Of a stretch of DNA of 5,550 bases, positions 1 through 5,550 are shown piece by piece. How positions within the stretch are numbered: position 1 is the stretch's first letter; every line of letters begins with the position of its first letter. Source of the stretch: Acidimicrobiia bacterium (lineage in GTDB: Bacteria; Actinomycetota; Acidimicrobiia; Spongiisociales; SHLN01); NCBI GenBank assembly GCA_030624805.1, contig JAUXJL010000159.1, positions 1-5,550 on the forward strand. The letters run 5' to 3'. A model generated the notes under the pieces. The model was given only the letters and a program-made list of their open reading frames with translations. It was not told the origin of the DNA and searched no databases. The translations under genes and the position numbers were made by a program.

Positions 1-133
1 GACGGCCACGGTAATCGCCTGGTGCCCCAAGTAGCGGGATTTTCGCGTTCCGGTTGAGCAGAACCTGACCGGTGTGGATCGGATGGCATCGGTAGGCTTC
101 CGGCACCAGTTTTGTGAAGGCAGGCCATCGACC
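1..133. other. Leader region, no supported gene
   Basis: This stretch precedes the first gene. Forward frame 1 is open from the window edge to a TGA at 55-57 (18 codons) and forward frame 2 to a TAG at 32-34, so either could be the tail of an upstream gene, but the peptides are too short to recognise. The reverse strand is open in one frame, which is common in GC-rich DNA and is not taken as evidence of a gene. I see no convincing -35/-10 pair, operator or terminator. If the operon has its own promoter it should lie here or just left of the window. Confidence 0.4.
116..124 (+). promoter_or_regulatory. Ribosome binding site deciding the ygfM-like start
   Basis: A purine-rich GAAGGCAGG ends 9 nt before the ATG at 134. 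The upstream in-frame candidates, GTG at 74 and ATG at 83, have no comparable purine tract at the right spacing. The extra residues they would add do not resemble the family N-terminus, which begins close to an 'M-I-x-x-x-x-R-P' pattern. The site therefore favours 134 over the longer starts. Confidence 0.55.
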
Positions 134-874
134 ATGACAATGATTCGCGAATACCACCGCCCCGCCAATCTCGAGGATGCCCTCGCTCTTCTGGCCGAAT
201 CCGGTGCCAGGCCAATCGCCGGTGGCACGGTCGTCAATGCCCGGCCGAACACCGAGCCCGTGGACGTGGTGGACCTCCAGGCACTGGGCCTCGATGAAGT
301 GCGTGCCGATGGAGACCGGTTGGAGCTGGGCGCCATGGTTCGTCTCCAAGACCTGATGGAGAGTGAATCCGTGCCTGGTCTACTGAGGGAACTCGCCGGT
401 CGTGAGGCGCCCAGCACACTGCGCCGGGCAGCAACAGTCGGAGGCACCGTGGCCGCCGCCGACCCCGAAAGCGAGCTGCTGGCCGGGCTGCTGGTCTTCG
501 ACGCCGGCGTGACAGTGGCGCACTCAATGGGTTCTGAGTCGATTCCTTTAGCTGAGCTTCTTGCCGACCAGAGCCGTCTTCATCTCGGGATCATCACTTC
601 GGTTTCGGTGGCAGTGGGAGGTGATGCCACCGCCGAACGGACCGGCCGAACTCCCGCCGACCGTCCCATAGTGATGGCGGTTGCCCGTCGCGGGGAAGAC
701 GGCGAAGTACGGCTGGCCCTGACCGGCGTGTCTTCCACGCCCGTGCTGGCCGAGCCGAGCAAGGTGGCTGAGCTCGCGCCCCCGGCCGACTTCCGCGGTT
801 CCGGCGAGTACCGAAAGGAACTGGCAAGGGTTCTCTCCGGCCGCGTGCTCGGCCGCCTGGGGGAGAGCGCATGA
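134..874 (+). CDS. ygfM: Molybdenum hydroxylase FAD-binding subunit (YgfM-like)
   Basis: This 246-aa protein is the flavin subunit of a xanthine dehydrogenase-family molybdenum hydroxylase. It would hold FAD and pass substrate electrons to an acceptor in the cytoplasm. Visible signs are the first FAD-binding motif AGGT at residues 29-32, the second motif TVGGT at 101-105, and the C-terminal CO-dehydrogenase flavoprotein signature DFRGSGEYRKEL at 219-230. The start MTMIREYHRP resembles the N-terminus I recall for E. coli YgfM (259 aa), so ATG 134 is chosen; GTG 74, ATG 83 and ATG 140 are alternatives. It contains no cysteine, so it has no iron-sulfur insert like that of 4-hydroxybenzoyl-CoA reductase. 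Its stop overlaps the next start by 4 nt (ATGA), which suggests a 1:1 complex with the downstream catalytic subunit. The family is clear. The specific YgfM assignment rests on the neighbours as well as the sequence. Confidence 0.9.
   Translation: MTMIREYHRPANLEDALALLAESGARPIAGGTVVNARPNTEPVDVVDLQALGLDEVRADGDRLELGAMVRLQDLMESESVPGLLRELAGREAPSTLRRAATVGGTVAAADPESELLAGLLVFDAGVTVAHSMGSESIPLAELLADQSRLHLGIITSVSVAVGGDATAERTGRTPADRPIVMAVARRGEDGEVRLALTGVSSTPVLAEPSKVAELAPPADFRGSGEYRKELARVLSGRVLGRLGESA
859..865 (+). promoter_or_regulatory. Ribosome binding site for the xdhD-like gene
   Basis: GGGGGAG lies within the end of the FAD-subunit gene, 5 nt before the ATG at 871. It supports that start and re-initiation at the ATGA overlap. 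Confidence 0.65.
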
Positions 875-3783
875 AGACCACGCTAACGGTTAACGGTGTT
901 GAACGGACCTTCGCCTGCGAGCCGCACGAATCCCTCAAGACGGTCTTGCGCCGGGAGGGGTATTACAGCGTGCGCTTTGGTTCGGAGACGGGCGAGACCG
1001 GTGCCGCCGCCGTCCTCGTCGACGGAGCACTCGTGTCAGCGGAGGTGCTGCTGGCGGCCCAGGCCGGCGGCCATGCCGTCGAAACTGTTGAGGGTCTTTC
1101 ACCCGGACGTGGCCTCGATCCGATCCAGGAAGCGTTCATTGTGACCGGAGCCATTCAGTCGGGATACTCGACACCCGCCATGATCCTGGCGGCCAAAGCT
1201 TTGATCGAAGAAAACCCCAACCCAACCGAGGGGCAGGTGCGGGACGCGCTCACCGGCGTCCTCGACCGAGAAACCGGGTATCTGCGGCCGGTGGAGGCGA
1301 TCCTGCGGGCAGCCGCGGTGCTGCGCGGCGAAGACGTCGAGCCGGTTGACGCCTGGTTGATACCCGCCCTCACCGGTCCCGAGGCCGACGGCCCGGCTGA
1401 TCTCACGCGCCCGCTCGGCCCAGGTCCCGCCTCGGCCCCGAGGGTCATCGCCAGTCCCGAGGTTCCCGAAACCAGCGTGGTCGGAAGAGGAGAACGCAAA
1501 GTTGACGCCATCAAGCTGGCCAAGGGCCGTCCTGCGTTCACGGACGACTTCGAGATACGCGGGATGCTCTACGCCAAAATGCTGTACAGCCCGCATGCCC
1601 ACGCTCGCATCGTCTCCATCGACGACTCCCGAGCGCGAGCTCTCCCGGGCGTGCACGCGGTGCTCCATCATGAGAACGTAGAACGGGTGCGATATGCCTC
1701 TGGGGGTCAGAGCTATCCAAACCCCCTCCCGCATGACCAGGTGAGCTTCGACAACAAGGTCAGGCATGTAGGGGACCGGGTGGCGGCCGTGGCCGCCGAC
1801 AGCCTCGAGATCGCCGAAGAGGCCGTTTCCCTCATCGACGTGACCTATGAAGTCTTGCCAGCCGTATTCGATGAGCTCGAAGCGATCACCGGCGACGCGC
1901 CGGTGATTCATGACGAAGACGACATGGAGGGCGCCCACGATGCCGCCCGCAACATCGTCCACCACATGGATGCCATGGTCGGCGACGTGGAGGAAGGGTT
2001 CGCCCGAGCCGACCAAGTGTTCGAGCAGACCTATCGGGTTCACCAAGTGCAGCAGTGCCCGATTGAGCCCCACATCTCCATCTCCTATCTCGACAGTGAC
2101 GAGCGCCTCGTCATTCGCACCTCCACCCAGGTCCCGTTCCACGTCCGGCGGATGGTGGCTCCACTCCTCGGACTATCCGTCAAGGACATACGGATCATCA
2201 AGCCCCGGATTGGCGGCGGTTTTGGAGCCAAACAAGAGATGCTCATTGAGGACATCGTCGGCCACCTGACGCTGGCGACCGGGCATCCGGTTCGTCTCGA
2301 GCTCAACCGACAGGAAGAGTTCATGTCGAGCCGGACCCGGCACCCTCAGACCATCACGTACAAGACCGGGGTCAACGACGACGGTGTGCTCGTCAGCCAA
2401 TCGATGCGCCTTATCGGGAACAGCGGGGCCTACGGCACGCATGCCCTCACAGTGCAGCAAGTGAGTGGGCTGCGGGGTTTGAGCTCCTATAACTGCCCGA
2501 ACAAGCGATTCGACTGCGACGTTGCCTACACGAACATTCCGGTTCCCGGTGCCTACCGCGGCTACGGGGCACCCCAGGCTTTGTTCGCGCTCGAGGCACA
2601 TATGGAGGACATCGCCATCGAGCTGGGAATGGACGCTATGGAGTTCCGGCGGCTCAATTGGACCAAAGTGGGTGACCCGCTAGACATCGCCACCGCGCTC
2701 GGTGAGGGTGCTGCCGACATCGACGTTGTTCCCGTTGTCACCTCCAGCGGCCTCGAGGAATGTGTCGCCCAGGGGGAGCGAGCGATCGGCTGGCATCGGC
2801 TCAAGGATCCGGCCTGGATCTCGCCTCCCGATCGGCCCCATATCCGCCGCGGCATCGGTTTCGCCATGTGCATGCACGGCACCGGCATTCCCGGCCTCGA
2901 CATGGGAGCCGCCAGCATCAAAATCAACGACGACGGCTCGTTTAATGTGCTCTTCGGCGCAACCGATCTCGGGACGGGGGCAGACACCGTCCTCGGACAG
3001 ATAGCGGCCGAAGTGCTCGGTGTCCCGTTGAGTGACATCGTTGTCTACGCGGCAGACACCGACATGACTCCTTTCGATGTCGGCGCATACGCCTCGAGCA
3101 CTACCTATGTGTCCGGTATGGCCGTCAAGCGAGCTGCCGAGGAGGTCCGGCGCCAGATCACCGAACGGGTTGCACTCATGCTCGACCTCGATTCCCCGGG
3201 CGAGGTCGATCTGACCGACCGACGGGCCTTCGCAGCCGACGGGCGATCGGTAGGTCTGGACGAGGTGGCCCTCCATTCGCTTCATCAAGACCAGCAGCAT
3301 CAAATCATGGCGACCGCCTCATACGTCTCACCGGAATCACCTCCGCCCTACGCCGCCCAGTACGCCGAAGTGGAGGTTGACGTAGAAACCGGCCAGGTGA
3401 CCGTCAAGGCACTCGTCATGGCAGTCGATTGCGGAGTGCCGATCAACCCCATCACTTCAGCAGGGCAGGTTGAAGGCGGCATGATCCAGGCGCTTGGATA
3501 CGGCCATTGCGAGGAGATGGCCTATGACGAATCCGGGCGAATGGTGAACCCCCGGTTCGGTCCATACAAGATCTACCGGGCAGATGAAATGCCGCGTATC
3601 GAGGCCTACCTGGTCCAGACCATGGAGAAGAGCGGGCCGTTCGGCGCCAAAGCGATCGCCGAGATCCCTAAAGACGGCGTAGCTCCGGCCATCCGCAACG
3701 CGATTGGGAACGCGACCGGGGCGTGGATAAACCAGATTCCGTTTACGCCCGAGCGGGTGTGGCGGGCGCTGTCGGCGGGCTAG
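871..3783 (+). CDS. xdhD: Fused Mo-binding hydroxylase subunit with cysteine-free ferredoxin domain (XdhD-like)
   Basis: This 970-aa cytoplasmic protein is the catalytic subunit of a xanthine dehydrogenase-family hydroxylase, fused to an N-terminal ferredoxin module. Residues 1-75 have the beta-grasp ferredoxin pattern and 76-150 the helical second domain (GAIQSGYSTPAMILAAKAL), but all eight usual [2Fe-2S] cysteines are replaced. A linker follows to about 205, then the a/b hammerhead domain (about 215-330) and the two molybdopterin-binding domains (about 345-600 and 650-940). Visible Moco motifs are Q394 (bovine Gln767 position), GGGFGAKQE at 448-456, AYRGYGAPQA at 561-570 with the catalytic Arg at 563, GTGADT at 701-706, and the catalytic base Glu931 in AIAEI. 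Bovine Glu802 is matched by Gln455. From memory, E. coli XdhD (956 aa) shares this architecture, the missing cysteines and many local motifs; that protein has been proposed as a hypoxanthine oxidase or a selenate reductase subunit. The true substrate is unknown. No in-frame TGA occurs, so any selenium is in the cofactor and not in selenocysteine. Confidence 0.92.
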   Translation: MKTTLTVNGVERTFACEPHESLKTVLRREGYYSVRFGSETGETGAAAVLVDGALVSAEVLLAAQAGGHAVETVEGLSPGRGLDPIQEAFIVTGAIQSGYSTPAMILAAKALIEENPNPTEGQVRDALTGVLDRETGYLRPVEAILRAAAVLRGEDVEPVDAWLIPALTGPEADGPADLTRPLGPGPASAPRVIASPEVPETSVVGRGERKVDAIKLAKGRPAFTDDFEIRGMLYAKMLYSPHAHARIVSIDDSRARALPGVHAVLHHENVERVRYASGGQSYPNPLPHDQVSFDNKVRHVGDRVAAVAADSLEIAEEAVSLIDVTYEVLPAVFDELEAITGDAPVIHDEDDMEGAHDAARNIVHHMDAMVGDVEEGFARADQVFEQTYRVHQVQQCPIEPHISISYLDSDERLVIRTSTQVPFHVRRMVAPLLGLSVKDIRIIKPRIGGGFGAKQEMLIEDIVGHLTLATGHPVRLELNRQEEFMSSRTRHPQTITYKTGVNDDGVLVSQSMRLIGNSGAYGTHALTVQQVSGLRGLSSYNCPNKRFDCDVAYTNIPVPGAYRGYGAPQALFALEAHMEDIAIELGMDAMEFRRLNWTKVGDPLDIATALGEGAADIDVVPVVTSSGLEECVAQGERAIGWHRLKDPAWISPPDRPHIRRGIGFAMCMHGTGIPGLDMGAASIKINDDGSFNVLFGATDLGTGADTVLGQIAAEVLGVPLSDIVVYAADTDMTPFDVGAYASSTTYVSGMAVKRAAEEVRRQITERVALMLDLDSPGEVDLTDRRAFAADGRSVGLDEVALHSLHQDQQHQIMATASYVSPESPPPYAAQYAEVEVDVETGQVTVKALVMAVDCGVPINPITSAGQVEGGMIQALGYGHCEEMAYDESGRMVNPRFGPYKIYRADEMPRIEAYLVQTMEKSGPFGAKAIAEIPKDGVAPAIRNAIGNATGAWINQIPFTPERVWRALSAG

Positions 3784-3787
3784 AGGA
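3782..3787 (+). promoter_or_regulatory. Ribosome binding site for the xdhC-like gene
   Basis: AGAGGA overlaps the TAG stop of the catalytic subunit (3781-3783) and sits 3 nt before the ATG at 3791. With only 7 nt between the genes, termination and initiation are likely coupled. Spacing is slightly short, but no competing start is evident. Confidence 0.5.
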
Positions 3788-3790
3788 CAC

Positions 3791-4582
3791 ATGCCCGACA
3801 GCCAAGACCGCCGGGTGCTTCGCGAGTTGCATGCTGCCATTGAGTCGGGTCGGCCGGTGGTGCTGGCAACGGTGGTAGCCACTCGTCGATCGGTTCCCCG
3901 ACATGCCGGGACCAAGATGCTCATATTCGAGGATGGGGCTTCGGTCGGCACCGTCGGTGGCGGAGAAATGGAGTCCAGGGTCATCGCCGGAGCTCAGGCC
4001 ACGTTCAGCACACGGCGTCCCGAGCTGCTGGACTATGCGTTGGTAGAGCCCGCCCGCGGCGACCCCGGGGTGTGCGGTGGCGAAGTTCGTATCTATGTGG
4101 AGCCCTATATGCCGGCTCATACAGTCGTAGTGGTTGGTGGCGGTCACGTTGGCCGGGCGCTCGTAGATCTGGCCGATTGGCTCGGATACCGCACCGTCGT
4201 CATCGACGACCGAGCCGATCGTCTCACAGAGGAGGAGATGCCGAACGCCGGGGAGAGACTGGTTGGTCCCCTCGGGGAGGTCTTGGCGAACCTGGCGATC
4301 ACGGAAGACACGTCGGTAGCCGTAGTGACTCGCAATGTTGGCCTGGACATCGAAGCAGTTCCCCAGCTGCTCAAGACGCGGGCCCGCTATATCGGTGTGA
4401 TGGGTAGTGAGCGGCGATGGAAGCAAGTCCGTTCTCGGCTGGCTGAGTTGGGTGTGGACGCCGCCTCGTTCGATCGCCTTCACGCGCCGATTGGCCTGGA
4501 CATCCACGCCGAGACTCTCGAGGAGATCGCCGTCTCCATCCTGTCTGAGATGATCCGGGTACGCGGCGCCGACGCTGATTGA
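3791..4582 (+). CDS. xdhC: XdhC/CoxI-family molybdenum cofactor maturation protein
   Basis: This 263-aa protein belongs to the XdhC/CoxI family, whose studied members bind molybdenum cofactor, promote its sulfuration and deliver it to the apo-hydroxylase. The N-terminal XdhC_CoxI domain shows VVATRRSVPRHAGTKML at 28-44 and GTVGGGEME at 53-61. A conserved Cys lies in DPGVCGG at 91-97. The C-terminal Rossmann-like domain starts at 109 with VVVVGGGHVGRAL, continues through YIGVMGSERR at 200-209, and ends with PIGLDIHAETLEEIAVSIL at 233-251, a hallmark of the family. Length is normal. From memory it also resembles the N-terminal half of E. coli YqeB, a longer fused protein. In this setting it may therefore handle the selenium-containing cofactor and not only the sulfurated one; that is inference. 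It overlaps the next gene by one nucleotide. Confidence 0.92.
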   Translation: MPDSQDRRVLRELHAAIESGRPVVLATVVATRRSVPRHAGTKMLIFEDGASVGTVGGGEMESRVIAGAQATFSTRRPELLDYALVEPARGDPGVCGGEVRIYVEPYMPAHTVVVVGGGHVGRALVDLADWLGYRTVVIDDRADRLTEEEMPNAGERLVGPLGEVLANLAITEDTSVAVVTRNVGLDIEAVPQLLKTRARYIGVMGSERRWKQVRSRLAELGVDAASFDRLHAPIGLDIHAETLEEIAVSILSEMIRVRGADAD

Positions 4583-4584
4583 TG
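4579..4584 (+). promoter_or_regulatory. Coupled stop/start junction (TTGATG) between xdhC-like and yqeB-like genes
   Basis: The TGA at 4580-4582 shares its A with the ATG at 4582. A TTG one codon earlier (4579) is also in frame. No purine-rich ribosome binding site is visible in the 20 nt upstream, so translation of the second gene probably relies on ribosomes finishing the first. Confidence 0.6.
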
Positions 4585-5385
4585 CTGTTCGGTGATCACC
4601 TCACAGTCATTCGAGGCGGCGGTGATCTCGGAACCGGCGTTGCCTACCGGCTGCACCATGCCGGCTTTCCTATCGTCGTGCTCGAGATTGCAGAGCCTCT
4701 GGCCATTCGCCGGGCGGTCGCGCTCGCCAGCGCGGTCGGGGCCGGCGCCGTAACCATCGAAGACATCGAAGGCCGGTTTGTCGAGTCGGAACAGGTCGCT
4801 CTCGAAGTGGCCAGGTCGGGGGCGGTGGCCGTGCTCGTCTCGCCCGAGATCCCCGATGCTCTCCACGAGCGGTTTGCCCTGGTCGACGCCCGGCTTGCCA
4901 AACGCAACCTCGGCACAACCATCCGAGACGCGGCGGTCGTGGTCGGGCTTGGCCCCGGTTTCACCGCCGGCCTGGACTGCCATGCCGTTGTCGAGACTCA
5001 GCGCGGCCCTCACCTCGGCCGGGTCCTGTGGGAGGGTCAGGCGGCTTTGGACACGGGAGTGCCCGGCACGGTCGGGGGCGAGTCCGCCTTGCGTGTCTTG
5101 CACGCGCCCGCCGCCGGCCGGGTTGCGTGGACGGCCGGGATTGGAGACCTGGTCGAGGCCAATGCTGTCATCGGTCACGTCGGTCGGCTCCCGATTCAGG
5201 TCGCCATCGGTGGGGTGGTTCGGGGCCTGATCGCGCAGGGCCGGGAGGTTTCGGCCGGATTGAAGATCGCCGACGTCGACCCTCGTGGCGAGGTGGCCAC
5301 CTGTTTCGAAATATCCGACAAGGCGCTGGCCGTCGGCGGGGGAGCGCTCCAGGCCATCCTCAGCCGTCTGGCTTCCTCTTCATGA
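4582..5385 (+). CDS. yqeB: YqeB/EF2563-family selenium-dependent Mo hydroxylase accessory protein
   Basis: This 267-aa protein matches the family named 'selenium-dependent molybdenum hydroxylase system protein YqeB' (EF2563 family). The family is known through co-occurrence with SelD and molybdenum hydroxylases; its biochemical role is not established. Features seen are an N-terminal glycine-rich HLTVIRGGGDLGTGVAYRL at 6-24, EPLAIRRAVAL at 38-48, a conserved LAKRNLGTT at 105-113, the block VGLGPGFTAGLDCHAVVET at 121-139 containing Cys133 and His134, GVPGTVGG at 159-166, HAPAAGRV at 174-181, and IADVDPRGE at 229-237. The section 174-216 reads like a small biotinyl-lipoyl-type beta domain without the attachment lysine, a tentative view. 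ATG 4582 is preferred over TTG 4579. From memory E. coli carries this as the C-terminal half of a 541-aa YqeB; here it stands alone, as in the shorter family form. It overlaps yqeC by 4 nt. Confidence 0.92.
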   Translation: MLFGDHLTVIRGGGDLGTGVAYRLHHAGFPIVVLEIAEPLAIRRAVALASAVGAGAVTIEDIEGRFVESEQVALEVARSGAVAVLVSPEIPDALHERFALVDARLAKRNLGTTIRDAAVVVGLGPGFTAGLDCHAVVETQRGPHLGRVLWEGQAALDTGVPGTVGGESALRVLHAPAAGRVAWTAGIGDLVEANAVIGHVGRLPIQVAIGGVVRGLIAQGREVSAGLKIADVDPRGEVATCFEISDKALAVGGGALQAILSRLASSS

Positions 5386-5550
5386 CCGTCGACCTGATCG
5401 AGGCTTTCGGGCTCGGTCCTCACGAGCTGGTCGCTTTCATAGGAGGGGGCGGCAAGACGACGCTGCTTTTTGGGCTCAGTGCCCAACTGGCCGCCAACGG
5501 GCACCGGGTGATTGTCACGACGACCACCAAGCTGGGCCTCGACCAGACCA
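5382..5550 (+). CDS. yqeC: YqeC-like P-loop protein, 5' part only
   Basis: The gene begins at ATG 5382, overlapping the yqeB stop as ATGA, and is open to the window edge, giving 56 complete codons. The start reads MTVDLIEAFGLGPHELVAFI, followed by a Walker A-type glycine-rich loop GGGGKTTLL at residues 21-29 and then VIVTTTTKLG at 43-52. This arrangement is typical of YqeC, the 'putative selenium-dependent hydroxylase accessory protein', a predicted nucleotide-binding protein of about 200-260 aa whose exact role is unknown. The preceding bases lack a ribosome binding site, so coupling with yqeB is likely. The missing three-quarters of the protein lies to the right of the window; truncation is by the window edge, not by mutation. 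The position directly after yqeB supports the assignment. Confidence 0.88.
   Translation, partial: MTVDLIEAFGLGPHELVAFIGGGGKTTLLFGLSAQLAANGHRVIVTTTTKLGLDQT

Noticed and set aside
54..98. Possible promoter elements TTGAGC (54-59) and TAGGCT (93-98)
   Set aside because: The spacing between them is about 33 nt, far from 16-19, and neither has a good partner at the normal distance.
19..109. Inverted repeat CTGGTGCC (19-26) / GGCACCAG (102-109) in the leader
   Set aside because: Arms are only 8 nt with a 75-nt gap; such a match is not rare by chance in GC-rich DNA, and no operator or hairpin can be argued from it.
74..133. Longer FAD-subunit start at GTG 74 or ATG 83
   Set aside because: There is no ribosome binding site for these, and the extra residues do not match the family N-terminus, whereas ATG 134 has both.
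1099..2142. Long open frame on the minus strand (347 codons) opposite the catalytic subunit gene
   Set aside because: It lies wholly within a well-recognised gene, its peptide resembles no family I know, and long antisense open frames are expected in GC-rich coding DNA.
871..3783. Carbon monoxide dehydrogenase large subunit (CoxL) identity
   Set aside because: The form I loop AYRCSFR is absent (AYRGYGAPQ instead), and the fused ferredoxin module and yqeB/yqeC neighbours point to the XdhD type.
871..3783. Selenocysteine (in-frame TGA) in the hydroxylase
   Set aside because: The frame has no internal TGA, and the selenium in this enzyme class is a cofactor ligand and not an amino acid.
3743..4507. 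Minus-strand open frame of 254 codons opposite xdhC
   Set aside because: It shadows a gene with clear family motifs, and its predicted peptide shows no domain or plausible start context.

Overview
The window holds one compact, single-strand gene block of five co-directional genes. The last gene runs off the right edge. All five belong to the molybdenum hydroxylase world and match, in content, the 'selenium-dependent molybdenum hydroxylase' (SDMH) accessory set known from E. coli (ygfM, xdhD, yqeB, yqeC) and from clostridia and enterococci. The DNA is GC-rich with strong third-position G/C preference. That suggests a high-GC lineage, perhaps an actinobacterium such as an uncultured acidimicrobial group, or a Chloroflexota member. 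This taxonomic guess is weak and rests on composition only.

Layout. Positions 1-133 are a short leader with no convincing gene; at most it holds the tail of an upstream frame ending at 57. Positions 134-874 encode a 246-aa FAD-binding subunit (YgfM-like). Positions 871-3783 encode a 970-aa fused protein (XdhD-like): an N-terminal ferredoxin-type domain, then the full molybdopterin-binding catalytic subunit. Positions 3791-4582 encode an XdhC/CoxI-family cofactor maturation protein. Positions 4582-5385 encode the YqeB/EF2563-family SDMH protein. Positions 5382-5550 encode the first 56 residues of YqeC, a P-loop protein. Junctions are a 4-nt overlap, a 7-nt gap, a 1-nt overlap and a 4-nt overlap, so this looks like one translationally coupled operon.

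How they would work together. The FAD and Mo subunits form the cytoplasmic hydroxylase. XdhC would carry and finish the molybdenum cofactor. YqeB and YqeC are genomically tied to the form of the enzyme that carries a labile, non-selenocysteine selenium atom. MocA/YgfJ, SelD and a YgfK-type electron partner would be expected nearby or elsewhere, but they are not in the window.

The most notable points are: (1) all eight canonical [2Fe-2S] ligand cysteines are replaced in an otherwise well-preserved ferredoxin domain, so the encoded enzyme has no visible iron-sulfur relay between Mo and FAD; (2) the two halves of what I recall as one fused E. coli YqeB protein are separate genes here, joined by a TGATG overlap; (3) active-site changes, notably Gln at the bovine xanthine oxidase Glu802 position, argue against a standard xanthine dehydrogenase. 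Comparisons with E. coli and bovine proteins are from memory, not from a search.
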